DNA of 64,000 nt, from NCBI RefSeq assembly GCF_022414595.1, contig NZ_JADWYO010000024.1:1-64000 (forward strand), given 5' to 3'. This document shows, one piece after another, positions 32,795-41,025 of the stretch; positions within the stretch are counted from its first letter, which is position 1, and each line of letters begins with the position of its first letter. The notes under the pieces were generated by a model. The model made no database searches. It had not been told where the DNA came from and saw nothing but the letters and a program-made list of their open reading frames with translations. This stretch comes from Streptomyces sp. MUM 203J. GTDB lineage: Bacteria > Actinomycetota > Actinomycetes > Streptomycetales > Streptomycetaceae. The position numbers and the translations under genes were made by a program.

Positions 32795-32832
32795 GAGAGC
32801 ACTCCTTCCGGTCGTGCCCGGGGACGCAAGTG

Positions 32833-32846
32833 TACCCCCGGGGGTA
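32833..32846 (-). promoter_or_regulatory. CstR-type operator 1, TACCCCCGGGGGTA
   Basis: A perfect palindrome 39 bases upstream of the MBL-rhodanese start codon, so likely over or near its promoter. It matches the operator at 29934 except for the central bases. Confidence 0.82.
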
Positions 32847-32867
32847 TATGGGGAACCCTATCACGGG

Positions 32868-32881
32868 TACCCCCGGGGGTA
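32868..32881 (-). promoter_or_regulatory. CstR-type operator 2, TACCCCCGGGGGTA
   Basis: An exact second copy, 35 bases from the first. Two sites here against one at the repressor's own promoter suggest tighter control of the detoxification operon. Confidence 0.82.
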
Positions 32882-32971
32882 TCTTCGGAGCCGTGCGAGT
32901 CCCGGCACAAGAGCGCGAACGAGCCGCCCCGCCCCGGCGGCCGGCGCATCGGGCCCGGCAGCGCGGGACCA

Positions 32972-33016
32972 CCGACGGCCCGGCGGCACCCTCGTGGGGC
33001 GCGGCCGGGCCGTCGG
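32972..33016 (-). terminator. Hairpin downstream of the terpene-cluster P450
   Basis: CCGACGGCCCGGC pairs exactly with GCCGGGCCGTCGG around a 19-base loop that can pair further. It lies 20-65 bases beyond the P450 stop codon in its direction of transcription and upstream of the sulfur operon promoter, so it insulates the two. Confidence 0.7.
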
Positions 33017-33036
33017 ATGCGTCCGCCGTGGCGGGG

Positions 33037-34389
33037 TCAGCGGGTGCGGGGTTCCACGATCATGGGCACCCGGTCGGGATGGGCCACCGCGGAGGCCACC
33101 TCCCTGGGCGTGTGACCGGGCACGGGCCGCAGGCGCCACTTGGCCAGGATGGTCGCCAGGGCGATGGTCGCCTCCGTCCACACGAACGCGTCCCCGATGC
33201 ACTTGCGGTTGCCGGCGCCGAACGGGATGTACGACTGGCGCGCGATCGCCTCCCGGCGCTCCGGCAGCCACCGGTCCGGGTCGAAACGGTCCGGGTCCGG
33301 GTAGAGAGCCGGGTCCCTGTGCATCGCGTACAGACTGAACGCCACCTCGGTGCCCTCCGGGAAGCGGTGGCCGCCCAGCTCGACCGGGGCGGTGGCCCGG
33401 CGCATCAGCATCGTGACGCCGTGCAGCCGGATCACCTCGTCGAGCACCCGCCGCACCGCGACCAGCCGGGGCACGTCCTCGACGGCCACCGGCCGGTCCC
33501 CGACGACCTCGTGGATCTCGTCCACCAGCTGCCGTTCCACCTCCGGGTGGCGTGCCAGTTCGTGGAAGGTCCAGGCGAGGGTCGACGCCGTGGTCTCGGC
33601 GCCCGCGAAGAGGATGGTGCTCAGCTCGTCCCGCACCTCCGTGTCGGTGAGGGCCTCGCCGGTCTCCGCGTCGCGGGCGGCGAGCAGCACCGACAACAGG
33701 TCGTTGTGCCCGGTGGCCCCGGACCGCCGGGTGGTGGCGACCACCTCGTCGATGACCCGGCGCAGCCGGGCCGCCGCCGCGTCGAAGTCCCGGTTGGCCC
33801 GGACGGGGAGCCGGTCGAGGAACTTCGGGGACGCGGCCCGGATCAGCATGTTCTTCAGGACGACCGGCAGGTTCTCGCGCACCGCTTCCACGGCGGGCAG
33901 CCCGATGTCGGTGGAGAACAGGCTCTTGGCGAGGGTCTCGACGGCGTATCCGGCCATGGCCTGCTCCATCTCGACCTCCTGGCCGGGGGTCCAGGAGTCG
34001 GCCAGCGCCTGTGCGTTGTCGCTCATCACGGAGGCGTACAGCTGGATGCGCTGCGGGTGGAACAGGGGCTGGATCAGCCTGCGGTGCCTGCGGTGCTCCT
34101 CGCCGCCGGCGGTCGCGAGGCCGTTGCCGGCGAGGGGACGCAGCCGGTCGAAGAGCCGCCCCTTCTCGAAGCTGCGGGCCTGACGCACCGTCACCTCATG
34201 GACCAGTTCGGAGGACGTCACGACGTACACCGGCATGGTGCCGAGGCTGATCCGGACGATGTCGCCGCTTTCCCGCAGCGCCTTGAGGAAGCCGAGCGGA
34301 TCACGCCACAGTTTCCAGGCGTGCCCGAGGAGCGGCACGGCCCCGGGGGCCCGGGGCACCGATTCCGGACCGATGGTCGCCACTGACAC
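33037..34389 (-). CDS. Cytochrome P450, partner of the terpene cyclase
   Basis: A 450-residue P450 with I-helix LFAGAETTAST, K-helix EVIRLHG (ExxR intact), FDPDRWLPER and haem loop IPFGAGNRKCIG. It looks like the CYP183/pentalenene-oxygenase type that oxidises sesquiterpenes. It starts 15 bases after the cyclase stop; its AAAGGA ribosome-binding site lies in that gap, so the two form an operon. The predicted job is oxidation of the hydrocarbon made by the cyclase. Its redox partner is not encoded nearby. Confidence 0.88.
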   Translation of the reverse strand: MSVATIGPESVPRAPGAVPLLGHAWKLWRDPLGFLKALRESGDIVRISLGTMPVYVVTSSELVHEVTVRQARSFEKGRLFDRLRPLAGNGLATAGGEEHRRHRRLIQPLFHPQRIQLYASVMSDNAQALADSWTPGQEVEMEQAMAGYAVETLAKSLFSTDIGLPAVEAVRENLPVVLKNMLIRAASPKFLDRLPVRANRDFDAAAARLRRVIDEVVATTRRSGATGHNDLLSVLLAARDAETGEALTDTEVRDELSTILFAGAETTASTLAWTFHELARHPEVERQLVDEIHEVVGDRPVAVEDVPRLVAVRRVLDEVIRLHGVTMLMRRATAPVELGGHRFPEGTEVAFSLYAMHRDPALYPDPDRFDPDRWLPERREAIARQSYIPFGAGNRKCIGDAFVWTEATIALATILAKWRLRPVPGHTPREVASAVAHPDRVPMIVEPRTR

Positions 34390-34404
34390 GAAGAATCCTT
34401 TGCT

Positions 34405-35511
34405 CTAGCTGTGCATGGTCCGGCGCGCCGCCGTACGACCGGCGCCGACGGTCTCCGGCAGCAGGTCCCACCACCAGCGGATGACGGGGATGTCCAGCGG
34501 TTCGCCGCTGTCGTCCATGGGGGTGTCGCGGAAGTACGAGGGCATGTCCGCCGGATCATCCGGAGTCGTGTACCTGACAGACGAGATGCCCCAGTCCTCG
34601 GCGCCCCGGATGAAGTGGCCGATGCTGCGCAGGTACTGGCGAAGCTGCGGGCTCCCGTCCCGCGCGAGCCGCTCGGTCAGCCGCACGTAGAGGCTCATGG
34701 CCCGGTCGCGCTGGGAGATGGCGGTCGTCAGCGCCTGCTCGGGGGTCAGGCCTTCCCGTTCCTCCATCACCCGCAGGGCGTTGAGGTAGTAGCCGGTGGA
34801 CGTCTTCTCCTTCTTCTCCTTGTGATAGGAGAAGATGTCGTTGTCCCAGGTGATGATGAAGGACATGATCTCGGTGACCGCGCGCACGGCCTTGTTGTCC
34901 CGCTCGTGGAGCTGGAGCTCGTACCCGTGGCCGATCTCCAGCAGCGGCAGGACGACCGTGGTGGCGCCGTCGTACAGCCTCATCAGCGTGTAGTCGTCGA
35001 GGTCCGGCACGGTCCCCGAGCGGCGGTACGAGGACTCCCACACCACCGCGAAGAAGTACTCGCGCAGGGTGTCCACCCAGCGCTGCGCCTGCCCCGGCGT
35101 GCCGTACCGGTCGACCCGCAGGCGCAGGTCGCGCAGACCGGCCGCCAGCGGGTCGTCGAGCTTGACGGGCGCCTCGGGGTTGTGCGCCACCCTCAGCAGC
35201 CGGTGCAGTTCCGCCGCCAGCTCCCCGGGCCTGCGGCCCAGTTCGCCCTCCTCGCAGTGACCGTCGTCGACGCCGAACAGCCAGAGGACGAAGTCCGCGA
35301 GGAGCCCCACGACCTCCTCGCGGCCCTCCGGCAGGATGCGTGCGGCGAACGTCCCCATCTCCTGGGCGACCAGCCGGGCCCGGAGCTCCTCGGAGCCTAT
35401 GCGGAACGCCTCCGCCCAGGCCGCCGTCTGGACGTCGGCCTCCGCGTGGCACGGGTGGATCGCGGGCGCTATGGGTGAGTAGATCGGTGGCACCTTCAGA
35501 CCGGACCCCAC
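34405..35511 (-). CDS. Class I sesquiterpene cyclase, selinadiene-synthase-like
   Basis: A 368-residue cyclase starting GSGLKVPPIYSPIAPAIHP. The metal-binding first motif is D82-D83-G-H-C-E87, and the second is NDIFSYHKE (NSE type), followed later by the conserved RY pair (SSVRYTTPDD). The DDGxCE form, the numbering and surrounding text (FRIGSEELR, ILPEGREEVV, LEIGHGYELQ) agree closely with my memory of S. pristinaespiralis selina-4(15),7(11)-diene synthase. A related product from farnesyl diphosphate is therefore likely but not certain. The GTG at 35511 is chosen because AGAAGGAGG lies upstream; a longer frame to 35556 adds only 15 residues. Confidence 0.85.
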   Translation of the reverse strand: MGSGLKVPPIYSPIAPAIHPCHAEADVQTAAWAEAFRIGSEELRARLVAQEMGTFAARILPEGREEVVGLLADFVLWLFGVDDGHCEEGELGRRPGELAAELHRLLRVAHNPEAPVKLDDPLAAGLRDLRLRVDRYGTPGQAQRWVDTLREYFFAVVWESSYRRSGTVPDLDDYTLMRLYDGATTVVLPLLEIGHGYELQLHERDNKAVRAVTEIMSFIITWDNDIFSYHKEKKEKTSTGYYLNALRVMEEREGLTPEQALTTAISQRDRAMSLYVRLTERLARDGSPQLRQYLRSIGHFIRGAEDWGISSVRYTTPDDPADMPSYFRDTPMDDSGEPLDIPVIRWWWDLLPETVGAGRTAARRTMHS

Positions 35512-35720
35512 GACGGCCTCCTTCTCGTCGCTGCCGCGACGGCTCGCCTGGCGCAAAATCTGTCAAGCATGAGTCAACTCAAGCCACTTGCGCCACAGAA
35601 ATGATCAACATGGCGCATAGTAGCCACCTGTTCACCCGGTTCCAACAGGCCAACCGGTACATTTGAGAAAGGACTTCGGTCGACTGGGAGCGTAACTCCC
35701 TTCCACCGGAACGTCTTTCC
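35512..35720 (-). promoter_or_regulatory. Promoter region of the terpene operon
   Basis: A relatively AT-rich 209-base gap between the conservon P450 stop and the cyclase start. On the minus strand it contains TTGACA (35561-35566) and TTGACT (35572-35577), both -35-like, but neither has a good -10 at the right distance. GGAACC upstream could fit an ECF sigma factor. GGGAG-CGTAA-CTCCC near 35690 is a small hairpin close to the conservon end. It contains no gene. Confidence 0.4.
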
Positions 35721-37157
35721 TCAGCGGCCGGACCCGAACAGCGCGCTCCACCACGACCGGCGCACCGCCCCGTCCCCCGGCATCCCGGCGCCGTCCGGTG
35801 ACGCCACCGGCGAAGGCTCGGGCCACGGGTCCGGGGACGTGGACGCGAAGTCCTCGGGCACGGGCGTCACGACGGGCCGGGGAACCGCGGCGGGCGGGGT
35901 GAACAGCACCGGCAGCTCGTCCAGACGCTTCGACAGCCACGCCGCCGACCAGCGCAGTTCCTCGTCGGCCACAGCGAGCCGCAGATCCGGCAGCCGTGCC
36001 ATCAGCGTGTCGATACCGGTGTCCGCGATGGCGCGGCCGATGTCCTGGCCCGGGCACTCGTGCGGTCCGCTGCTGAAGGCCAGGTGGGCCCGGTTGCCGA
36101 GCAGCGGGCGGCTGAGGTCCGGACGGATCTCCGGGTCGACGTTGCCCGCGGCGAGCCCCAGGAGCAGCATGTCGCCCTCCCTGATCCGGCGCCCGCCCAG
36201 GTCCGTGTCACCCGTCGCCCAGCGGCCGGTGATGGCCGACAGCGGGGGCTCGTCCCACAGCACCTGCTCCAGCGCGTCCGGCAGCGTCATGTGGCCGCCC
36301 GCCAGGTTGGCACGGAACCGGCGGTCGGTGAGCACCAGGCGCAGGGTGTTGGCGATGAGGTTGACGGTCGTCTCGTTGGCGGCGACCAGCACCAGGCGCA
36401 GGTGCTCCATCACCTCCTCGTCGTCCAGCCCCGCCCCGTGGGCCATCAGACGGCTCGCGAAGTCGTGTCCGGGCCTCTCCCGCTTGCGGGCGACCAGCGT
36501 ACGGAGCGTCTCCACCACGACGTCGTTGCTGGCGAGGGCCGTCTCACTGCCCTTCATCATGTCCAGCGCCGCGTCGACCAGCCTCGGACCGTAGCTCTCC
36601 GGCATACCGAACAGCTGGGTCATCACCAGCATCGGCAGCTGCTCCGCGAAGTCCCGGATCAGATCCGCCCGGCCGCCCGCCTCGAACGCGTCGACGAGCT
36701 GGTTGGTGTAGCGGATGACATAGCGCCGGATACCGCGGCGGTCGAAAGCGTCCAGGCCGTCCCGCACAGCGGACCGGAGCCGCTCGTGCTCGGCGCCGTC
36801 GGCGAACACGCACAGCGGCTGCCACTCGACCATCGGCCGCAGCGGGGAGTTCCCGGGCACCCGGTGCTCGCGGAACATCCGCCACAGCCGGGAGTCGTTG
36901 GAGAACCGCGACGGCGAGCGCATCACCTCCAGGTTCTCCCGGTGGCCCAGCACCAGCCAGGCGGGGAGGTCGCCGTGCAGCAGGACCGGGGCGACCGGGC
37001 CGTGCTCGGCGCGCAGCACCTCGTACAGCGCCCTCGGATCGGCCTCCGCCTCGGGGCCGTACAGCCGGCGCAGCACGGCGCCGCCCATGCCGTGGGCGGG
37101 GCAGCCGGGAGGCGGGGCGAGGCCGGCGGCGGGGGCAGCGGACTCGGCGGGGGTCAT
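35721..37157 (-). CDS. CYP157-type cytochrome P450 of the conservon (ExxR motif lost)
   Basis: A 478-residue P450. The haem loop SSGPHECPGQD is intact and the I-helix reads VLVAANETTVN. The K-helix motif that is ExxR in nearly all P450s is E-Q-V-L-W here (LEQVLWDEPP), the hallmark reported for CYP157 enzymes, which fold without the Glu-Arg pair. The C-terminal 45 residues are a Pro-rich extension ending WWSALFGSGR. Its ATG overlaps the cvnD stop (ATGA), so it is the last gene of the conservon and translationally coupled. Its substrate is unknown; in other conservons the P450 may act in signalling rather than biosynthesis. Confidence 0.88.
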   Translation of the reverse strand: MTPAESAAPAAGLAPPPGCPAHGMGGAVLRRLYGPEAEADPRALYEVLRAEHGPVAPVLLHGDLPAWLVLGHRENLEVMRSPSRFSNDSRLWRMFREHRVPGNSPLRPMVEWQPLCVFADGAEHERLRSAVRDGLDAFDRRGIRRYVIRYTNQLVDAFEAGGRADLIRDFAEQLPMLVMTQLFGMPESYGPRLVDAALDMMKGSETALASNDVVVETLRTLVARKRERPGHDFASRLMAHGAGLDDEEVMEHLRLVLVAANETTVNLIANTLRLVLTDRRFRANLAGGHMTLPDALEQVLWDEPPLSAITGRWATGDTDLGGRRIREGDMLLLGLAAGNVDPEIRPDLSRPLLGNRAHLAFSSGPHECPGQDIGRAIADTGIDTLMARLPDLRLAVADEELRWSAAWLSKRLDELPVLFTPPAAVPRPVVTPVPEDFASTSPDPWPEPSPVASPDGAGMPGDGAVRRSWWSALFGSGR

Positions 37158-37807
37158 GACGCCTCCTGGGTCGTGGCGAGGGTCTGGAGGTAACGCATCA
37201 GCGTCATCAGGATGTCCCGGCTGGACGCCCGGTCGCGGGCGTCGCACGGCACGATCGGCACCGTCGGCGGCAGGTCGAGCGCGGCCCGCAGCTCCTCGAC
37301 GCCGTGGCCCGGCGCGTCCGGGAAGCTGTTGACGGCGACCACGAAGGGCACACCGCGCTCCTCCAGGCGGCCGAGCACATCGAAGCTGACCTCCAGGCGG
37401 CGGGTGTCGACCAGGACGACGGCGCCCAGGGCACCCTCGAACAGGCCGCGCCAGAGGAACCAGAAGCGCTCCTGTCCGGGGGTGCCGAACAGATAGAGCA
37501 CCAGCTCCTCGTTGATGCTGATCCGGCCGAAGTCCATGGCGACCGTCGTCGACGTCTTGCCGTCGACGCCCGAGATGTCGTCGACCCCGACCCCGGCCTG
37601 GGTCATGGTCTCCTCGGTGGTGAGCGGGCGGATCTCACTCACGGAGCCGACGAAGGTGGTCTTGCCGACGCCGAACCCGCCCACGATCACCACCTTCACC
37701 GCGGTGGTCGCCGTCTCGGGCAGGACGTCCTCGCTGCGCGGCCCCCGTACCGCGACGGCGTCGGCGCCCTGCGGCCCGTCGGGCTGCTCAGAGCTTCTGA
37801 AGTCCAT
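37154..37807 (-). CDS. cvnD: Conservon GTP-binding protein CvnD
   Basis: A 217-residue small Ras-like GTPase. P-loop GGFGVGKTT (about residues 43-51), a switch-II-like LFGTPGQERFWFLW and AVNSFPDA as an NKxD substitute typical of CvnD. These proteins work with CvnA-C in a membrane-associated complex likened to a eukaryotic G-protein switch. The gene overlaps cvnC by 20 bases and the P450 by 4. The order A-B-C-D-P450 is standard. Confidence 0.92.
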   Translation of the reverse strand: MDFRSSEQPDGPQGADAVAVRGPRSEDVLPETATTAVKVVIVGGFGVGKTTFVGSVSEIRPLTTEETMTQAGVGVDDISGVDGKTSTTVAMDFGRISINEELVLYLFGTPGQERFWFLWRGLFEGALGAVVLVDTRRLEVSFDVLGRLEERGVPFVVAVNSFPDAPGHGVEELRAALDLPPTVPIVPCDARDRASSRDILMTLMRYLQTLATTQEAS

Positions 37808-38150
37808 GGATCACTGCCTCAATCAACGCGGGGTCGGGGAGTCGGGCGGGAGGGACGGGGGGCCGCGCCATGATCCGGTTCTCGGCGAGGAGATCGCCGA
37901 GCAGGACCGTGACGACACTGACCGGGAGACTGAGATACGCGGAGATCTCGGCCACGGACAGCGGTGACTGGCAGAGCCGTACGATCGACGCGTGCTCGGG
38001 CTGCATCCCGGGTTTCGCACCGGCCTTCGCCACGATCAGGGTGACGAGGTCGAGATCGACGGGCGCGGATCCGCCACTGCGGCCCCCCGTGATCACGTAC
38101 AGCCGCTCGGGACTGGATTCCTCCCAGTCCCCGCCGCCCGCGTCGCTCAC
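37788..38150 (-). CDS. cvnC: Conservon protein CvnC (DUF742)
   Basis: A 120-residue DUF742 protein: RLYVITGGRSGG near the N-terminus and a winged-helix-like C-terminal half (SVAEISAYLSLPVSVVTVLLGDL). It interacts with the sensor-kinase part of conservons in studied cases. It overlaps cvnB at its start (GTGA/ATGA-type junction near 38147-38150) and cvnD at its end, so the operon is tightly coupled. Confidence 0.92.
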   Translation of the reverse strand: MSDAGGGDWEESSPERLYVITGGRSGGSAPVDLDLVTLIVAKAGAKPGMQPEHASIVRLCQSPLSVAEISAYLSLPVSVVTVLLGDLLAENRIMARPPVPPARLPDPALIEAVIHGLQKL

Positions 38151-38557
38151 CTGGCGTCCGTCCCGTCCTGTCGGGGCGGGCTGCTCAGGTGCTCCCCGAT
38201 CCGCAGGACGAGGTCCCGCATCCGTTGTCCCATCAGCCCGGCGTCGACGCCCTCGCCCGCGAGGACGGCGAGGTAGGCGCCCTGCCCGGCTGCCATGAGG
38301 TAGAAGAAGCCGCCGTCCATCTCGATCACGACGAGCCGCATCCGCCCATCGCTGTGCGGCAGTTCGGTGGCGACGGCTCCGGCAAGGGACTGCAGTCCGG
38401 CGCAGGCGGCGGCGAGCCGGTCGGCTGTGTCGTGGTCCGCGCCGTGCTGCGCCATACGCAGGCCGTCGGCGGAGAGCACGACGACGTGCCGGGTCTGCGG
38501 CACCCCTTCCGCGAGGTCCTTGAGCATCCAGTCCATATTGGCCTGCTGCTTGATCAT
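38147..38557 (-). CDS. cvnB: Conservon roadblock/LC7 protein CvnB
   Basis: A 136-residue roadblock/LC7-fold protein (MDWMLKDLAEGVPQTRHVVV, then LSADGL and MDGGFFYLMAAGQGAYLAVL). Roadblock proteins act on the paired GTPase, here CvnD. The ATG at 38557 overlaps the stop of cvnA by the ATGA arrangement. Length and sequence features are fully typical. Confidence 0.92.
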   Translation of the reverse strand: MIKQQANMDWMLKDLAEGVPQTRHVVVLSADGLRMAQHGADHDTADRLAAACAGLQSLAGAVATELPHSDGRMRLVVIEMDGGFFYLMAAGQGAYLAVLAGEGVDAGLMGQRMRDLVLRIGEHLSSPPRQDGTDAR

Positions 38558-40164
38558 TGCTGCGAGTTCCCCTTGCTGCTTGCGTCGGTGGGCTCCCCGG
38601 ACAGGCCGCTCTGGAAGGCGGCCAGCCACATTCCGGGCTGCACCTGCGGTTGCTGCCCCTGGTCGGGGGCCGTGGCGGCGTGCGTCGGTGACGCCTCGCC
38701 GGTGGATGCGGCCGGTGCGCCCCCGTCGGCCGGCGCGGTTCCCGTGTACGGCGACGGCCCGGCGGCCGGGGCGGCTCCCGCGGCCTGCGGCGGGGTGGCG
38801 AGCTGCTGCCTGCGGCGGCGCTGCGGCAACCCGTTGGCGGTCCGCTCGACGATGGCCGGCACCTCGGGCTCCGGGGACACCGGGCCGGTGGCCGGACGCT
38901 GCACGGTGTCCGGGCCGGGTACGGGCGGGGCGGCCGGGACAGTGGTGCGGGGCACCGATGTGGCGCCGATGCCGTGGGCGAGGCCGGAGGCCCCGGCGAC
39001 GGTGGTGATCAGTTCCTGGGGCACGATGACGACGGCGCGCACGCCGCCGTACGCGGAGGAGCGCAGGCTGACCTGGAAGCCGTACGCCTGTGCCAGCCGC
39101 CCGACGACGGCGAGGCCGAGCCGCGGGGTCTCCCCCAGATCGTTGACGTCGATGCCCTGCTGGGCCTGGCGCAGCATGCGCTCGGCGCGCCTGCGGGCCT
39201 CCTCGCTCATGGAGACGCCGCCGTCCTCGATCTCGACCGCGATGCCCGACTGCACGTCCACAGCGGTGAGGTGGACCCTCGTCTGCGGCGGCGAGTAGCG
39301 GGTGGCGTTGTCGAGCAGTTCCGCCAGGGTGTGGATGAGCGGCTCGACGGCGGGACCGGTGACGGCGACCTCGGTGACCGAGTGCAGTTCGACGCGCTGG
39401 TAGTCGATGATGCGCGACATGGCGCCGCGCAGCACGCTGTACAGGGGAACGGCCCTGCTCCACTGACGGCCGGGGCGGGCGCCGCCGAGCACGGCGATGG
39501 AGTCCGCGAGGCGGCCGATCAGTGCGGTGCCGTGGTCGATGCGCAGCAGGTCGCCGAACACGTCGGGCCGGTTGCCGTGCCGGTCCTCCATGGCCCGCAG
39601 CTCGGTGGCCTGCTGGTGGACGATGGCCTGAACCCGTCGGGCGATGTTCACGAAGGCGCGCTGCGCGGACTCGCGCAGGTCCTCCTCGGCGGTGACGGCG
39701 TCGACGACCACCCGGACCACGGCCTGGTGTTCCTCGGGGGCCTTCAGGGGGGCGAGGACGTCCTCCGGGAACGCCCCCCTCCGCAGCTGTTCGACGGCGT
39801 CCGGCAGCAGGGTCCCGGCCAGGTGCGCGGTCTCGGCGTTCCGGCGCGCCAGGGCGGTGTCCCGCGAGGCGCAGGTCCGCCGCAGTTCAGCCAGCATGCG
39901 CCCTCTGCGGGCGATCTCGGTGCCCAGCGCCACCAGGGTGAGCGCACAGACGGCCCCGAGGGCCCCGACGAGGCCGCGTGCGGAGACGGGCACCACGGCC
40001 ACCAGCACTCCGGAAGCGGCAGCGATCACAGCGGCGGGCAGCAGCCACACGAAAGATGCCGCGGACCGCGGGCTTCCACTTCCGGGCGACGATTCCTCAC
40101 GGACCATCAGCACCCTCAAACCCATCGACGAAGAAAGATCATGTGTACGACGGGCGTTGAGCAT
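38554..40164 (-). CDS. cvnA: Conservon sensor histidine kinase-like protein CvnA
   Basis: A protein of about 536 residues with two N-terminal TM segments (VWLLPAAVIAAASGVLVAVV and the next hydrophobic stretch), a helical domain, and a HATPase with N-box TLAELLDNATRYSPP and EDGGVSMSEE (G1 region). A long Pro/Ala-rich C-terminal tail follows. No canonical phospho-accepting His box is obvious, as in other CvnA proteins. The ATG at 40164 is preferred because CGGAAGGG lies just before it; starts at 40200 and 40125 lack a site. Head of the five-gene conservon operon. Confidence 0.9.
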   Translation of the reverse strand: MLNARRTHDLSSSMGLRVLMVREESSPGSGSPRSAASFVWLLPAAVIAAASGVLVAVVPVSARGLVGALGAVCALTLVALGTEIARRGRMLAELRRTCASRDTALARRNAETAHLAGTLLPDAVEQLRRGAFPEDVLAPLKAPEEHQAVVRVVVDAVTAEEDLRESAQRAFVNIARRVQAIVHQQATELRAMEDRHGNRPDVFGDLLRIDHGTALIGRLADSIAVLGGARPGRQWSRAVPLYSVLRGAMSRIIDYQRVELHSVTEVAVTGPAVEPLIHTLAELLDNATRYSPPQTRVHLTAVDVQSGIAVEIEDGGVSMSEEARRRAERMLRQAQQGIDVNDLGETPRLGLAVVGRLAQAYGFQVSLRSSAYGGVRAVVIVPQELITTVAGASGLAHGIGATSVPRTTVPAAPPVPGPDTVQRPATGPVSPEPEVPAIVERTANGLPQRRRRQQLATPPQAAGAAPAAGPSPYTGTAPADGGAPAASTGEASPTHAATAPDQGQQPQVQPGMWLAAFQSGLSGEPTDASSKGNSQQ

Positions 40165-41025
40165 AGCCCTTCCGGGTGAGGGACTTTGACACTGGGTCAT
40201 GGGATGGCCCGATGTTTGCGCAAGGTTCCGCTTTCAGTCGGTGAGACGCGGGAGAAACGTCTTCAGCCCGTCGACGACGCGGGGGGCGTGGAGGCCGATT
40301 CGGCACAGTGCGCCACGCGTTGGGCGTCGTGCGCCATATCTCCACTGACGACACGCCGAGTTGGGACCGCGCCAGAGGCGGGTGCCCCGGGCGGCCAGGG
40401 GAACTCGGCCGAGAGAGGGACGCCGGTCCGGGATGCGGGTCAGGCCGAGCCGCCGGGCGTCGGAGAGGACGGGTCCTTCGCGGTCGACGGAGGCACTGCG
40501 CACGACCGCCTCGCCCCCGGCACCGATGACCTGACCTGCGAGAACGGCATCCCGGGCAGCGATGAGGCAGCAGCCCGGCACGAACGGGCGGCGGCGCGCG
40601 ACGGCTCCTGCGCGGCGGTGGGCGGTCCGGCGCGGCCGGTGCGCGGTTCACCGTGCACGGCGGGGCCGGGCCGACAGGGGGCGGCCCGCCGGGAACGGCG
40701 CTGCGGACGGCGCTGCTGCCCGTGGGCACCAGCGAAGGGAGCGGTGCGGGGAGTTCGGCGGACACAGACCCGGCGCCACCGGGAACGGCCGGATCAGGTC
40801 CACCGGGACCGGCGGCGGCCGTGGCCGGGGCCGGCGTGGAGCCGCCGTCCGGACGCTTCCGCTTGCACACGGACCGTCGCTCCGCGTGAGCAAACACGGG
40901 TGTCGGCGAGAACCGCGTTCCCGGTCGCAGACGCCACGGCCGCCCTTCTCCCGCGGGAACCGGAGCGAAGCGCGAGCACCGCGGCCGGGGTTCAGCCGAA
41001 CCAGACCACCAGGCGGACGTTCTCG
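40165..41025. other. Gene-poor region upstream of the conservon
   Basis: About 860 bases with no confident gene. One minus-strand segment (about 40330-40590) has protein-like composition (LIAARDAVLAGQVIGAGGEA, then SDARRLGLTRIPDRRPSLG) that faintly resembles the C-terminal part of PIN-domain toxins (ERLGLTRIATLDRRHF). It has no plausible start and no antitoxin partner, so at most it is a remnant. The conservon promoter should lie near 40170-40260. Confidence 0.35.
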
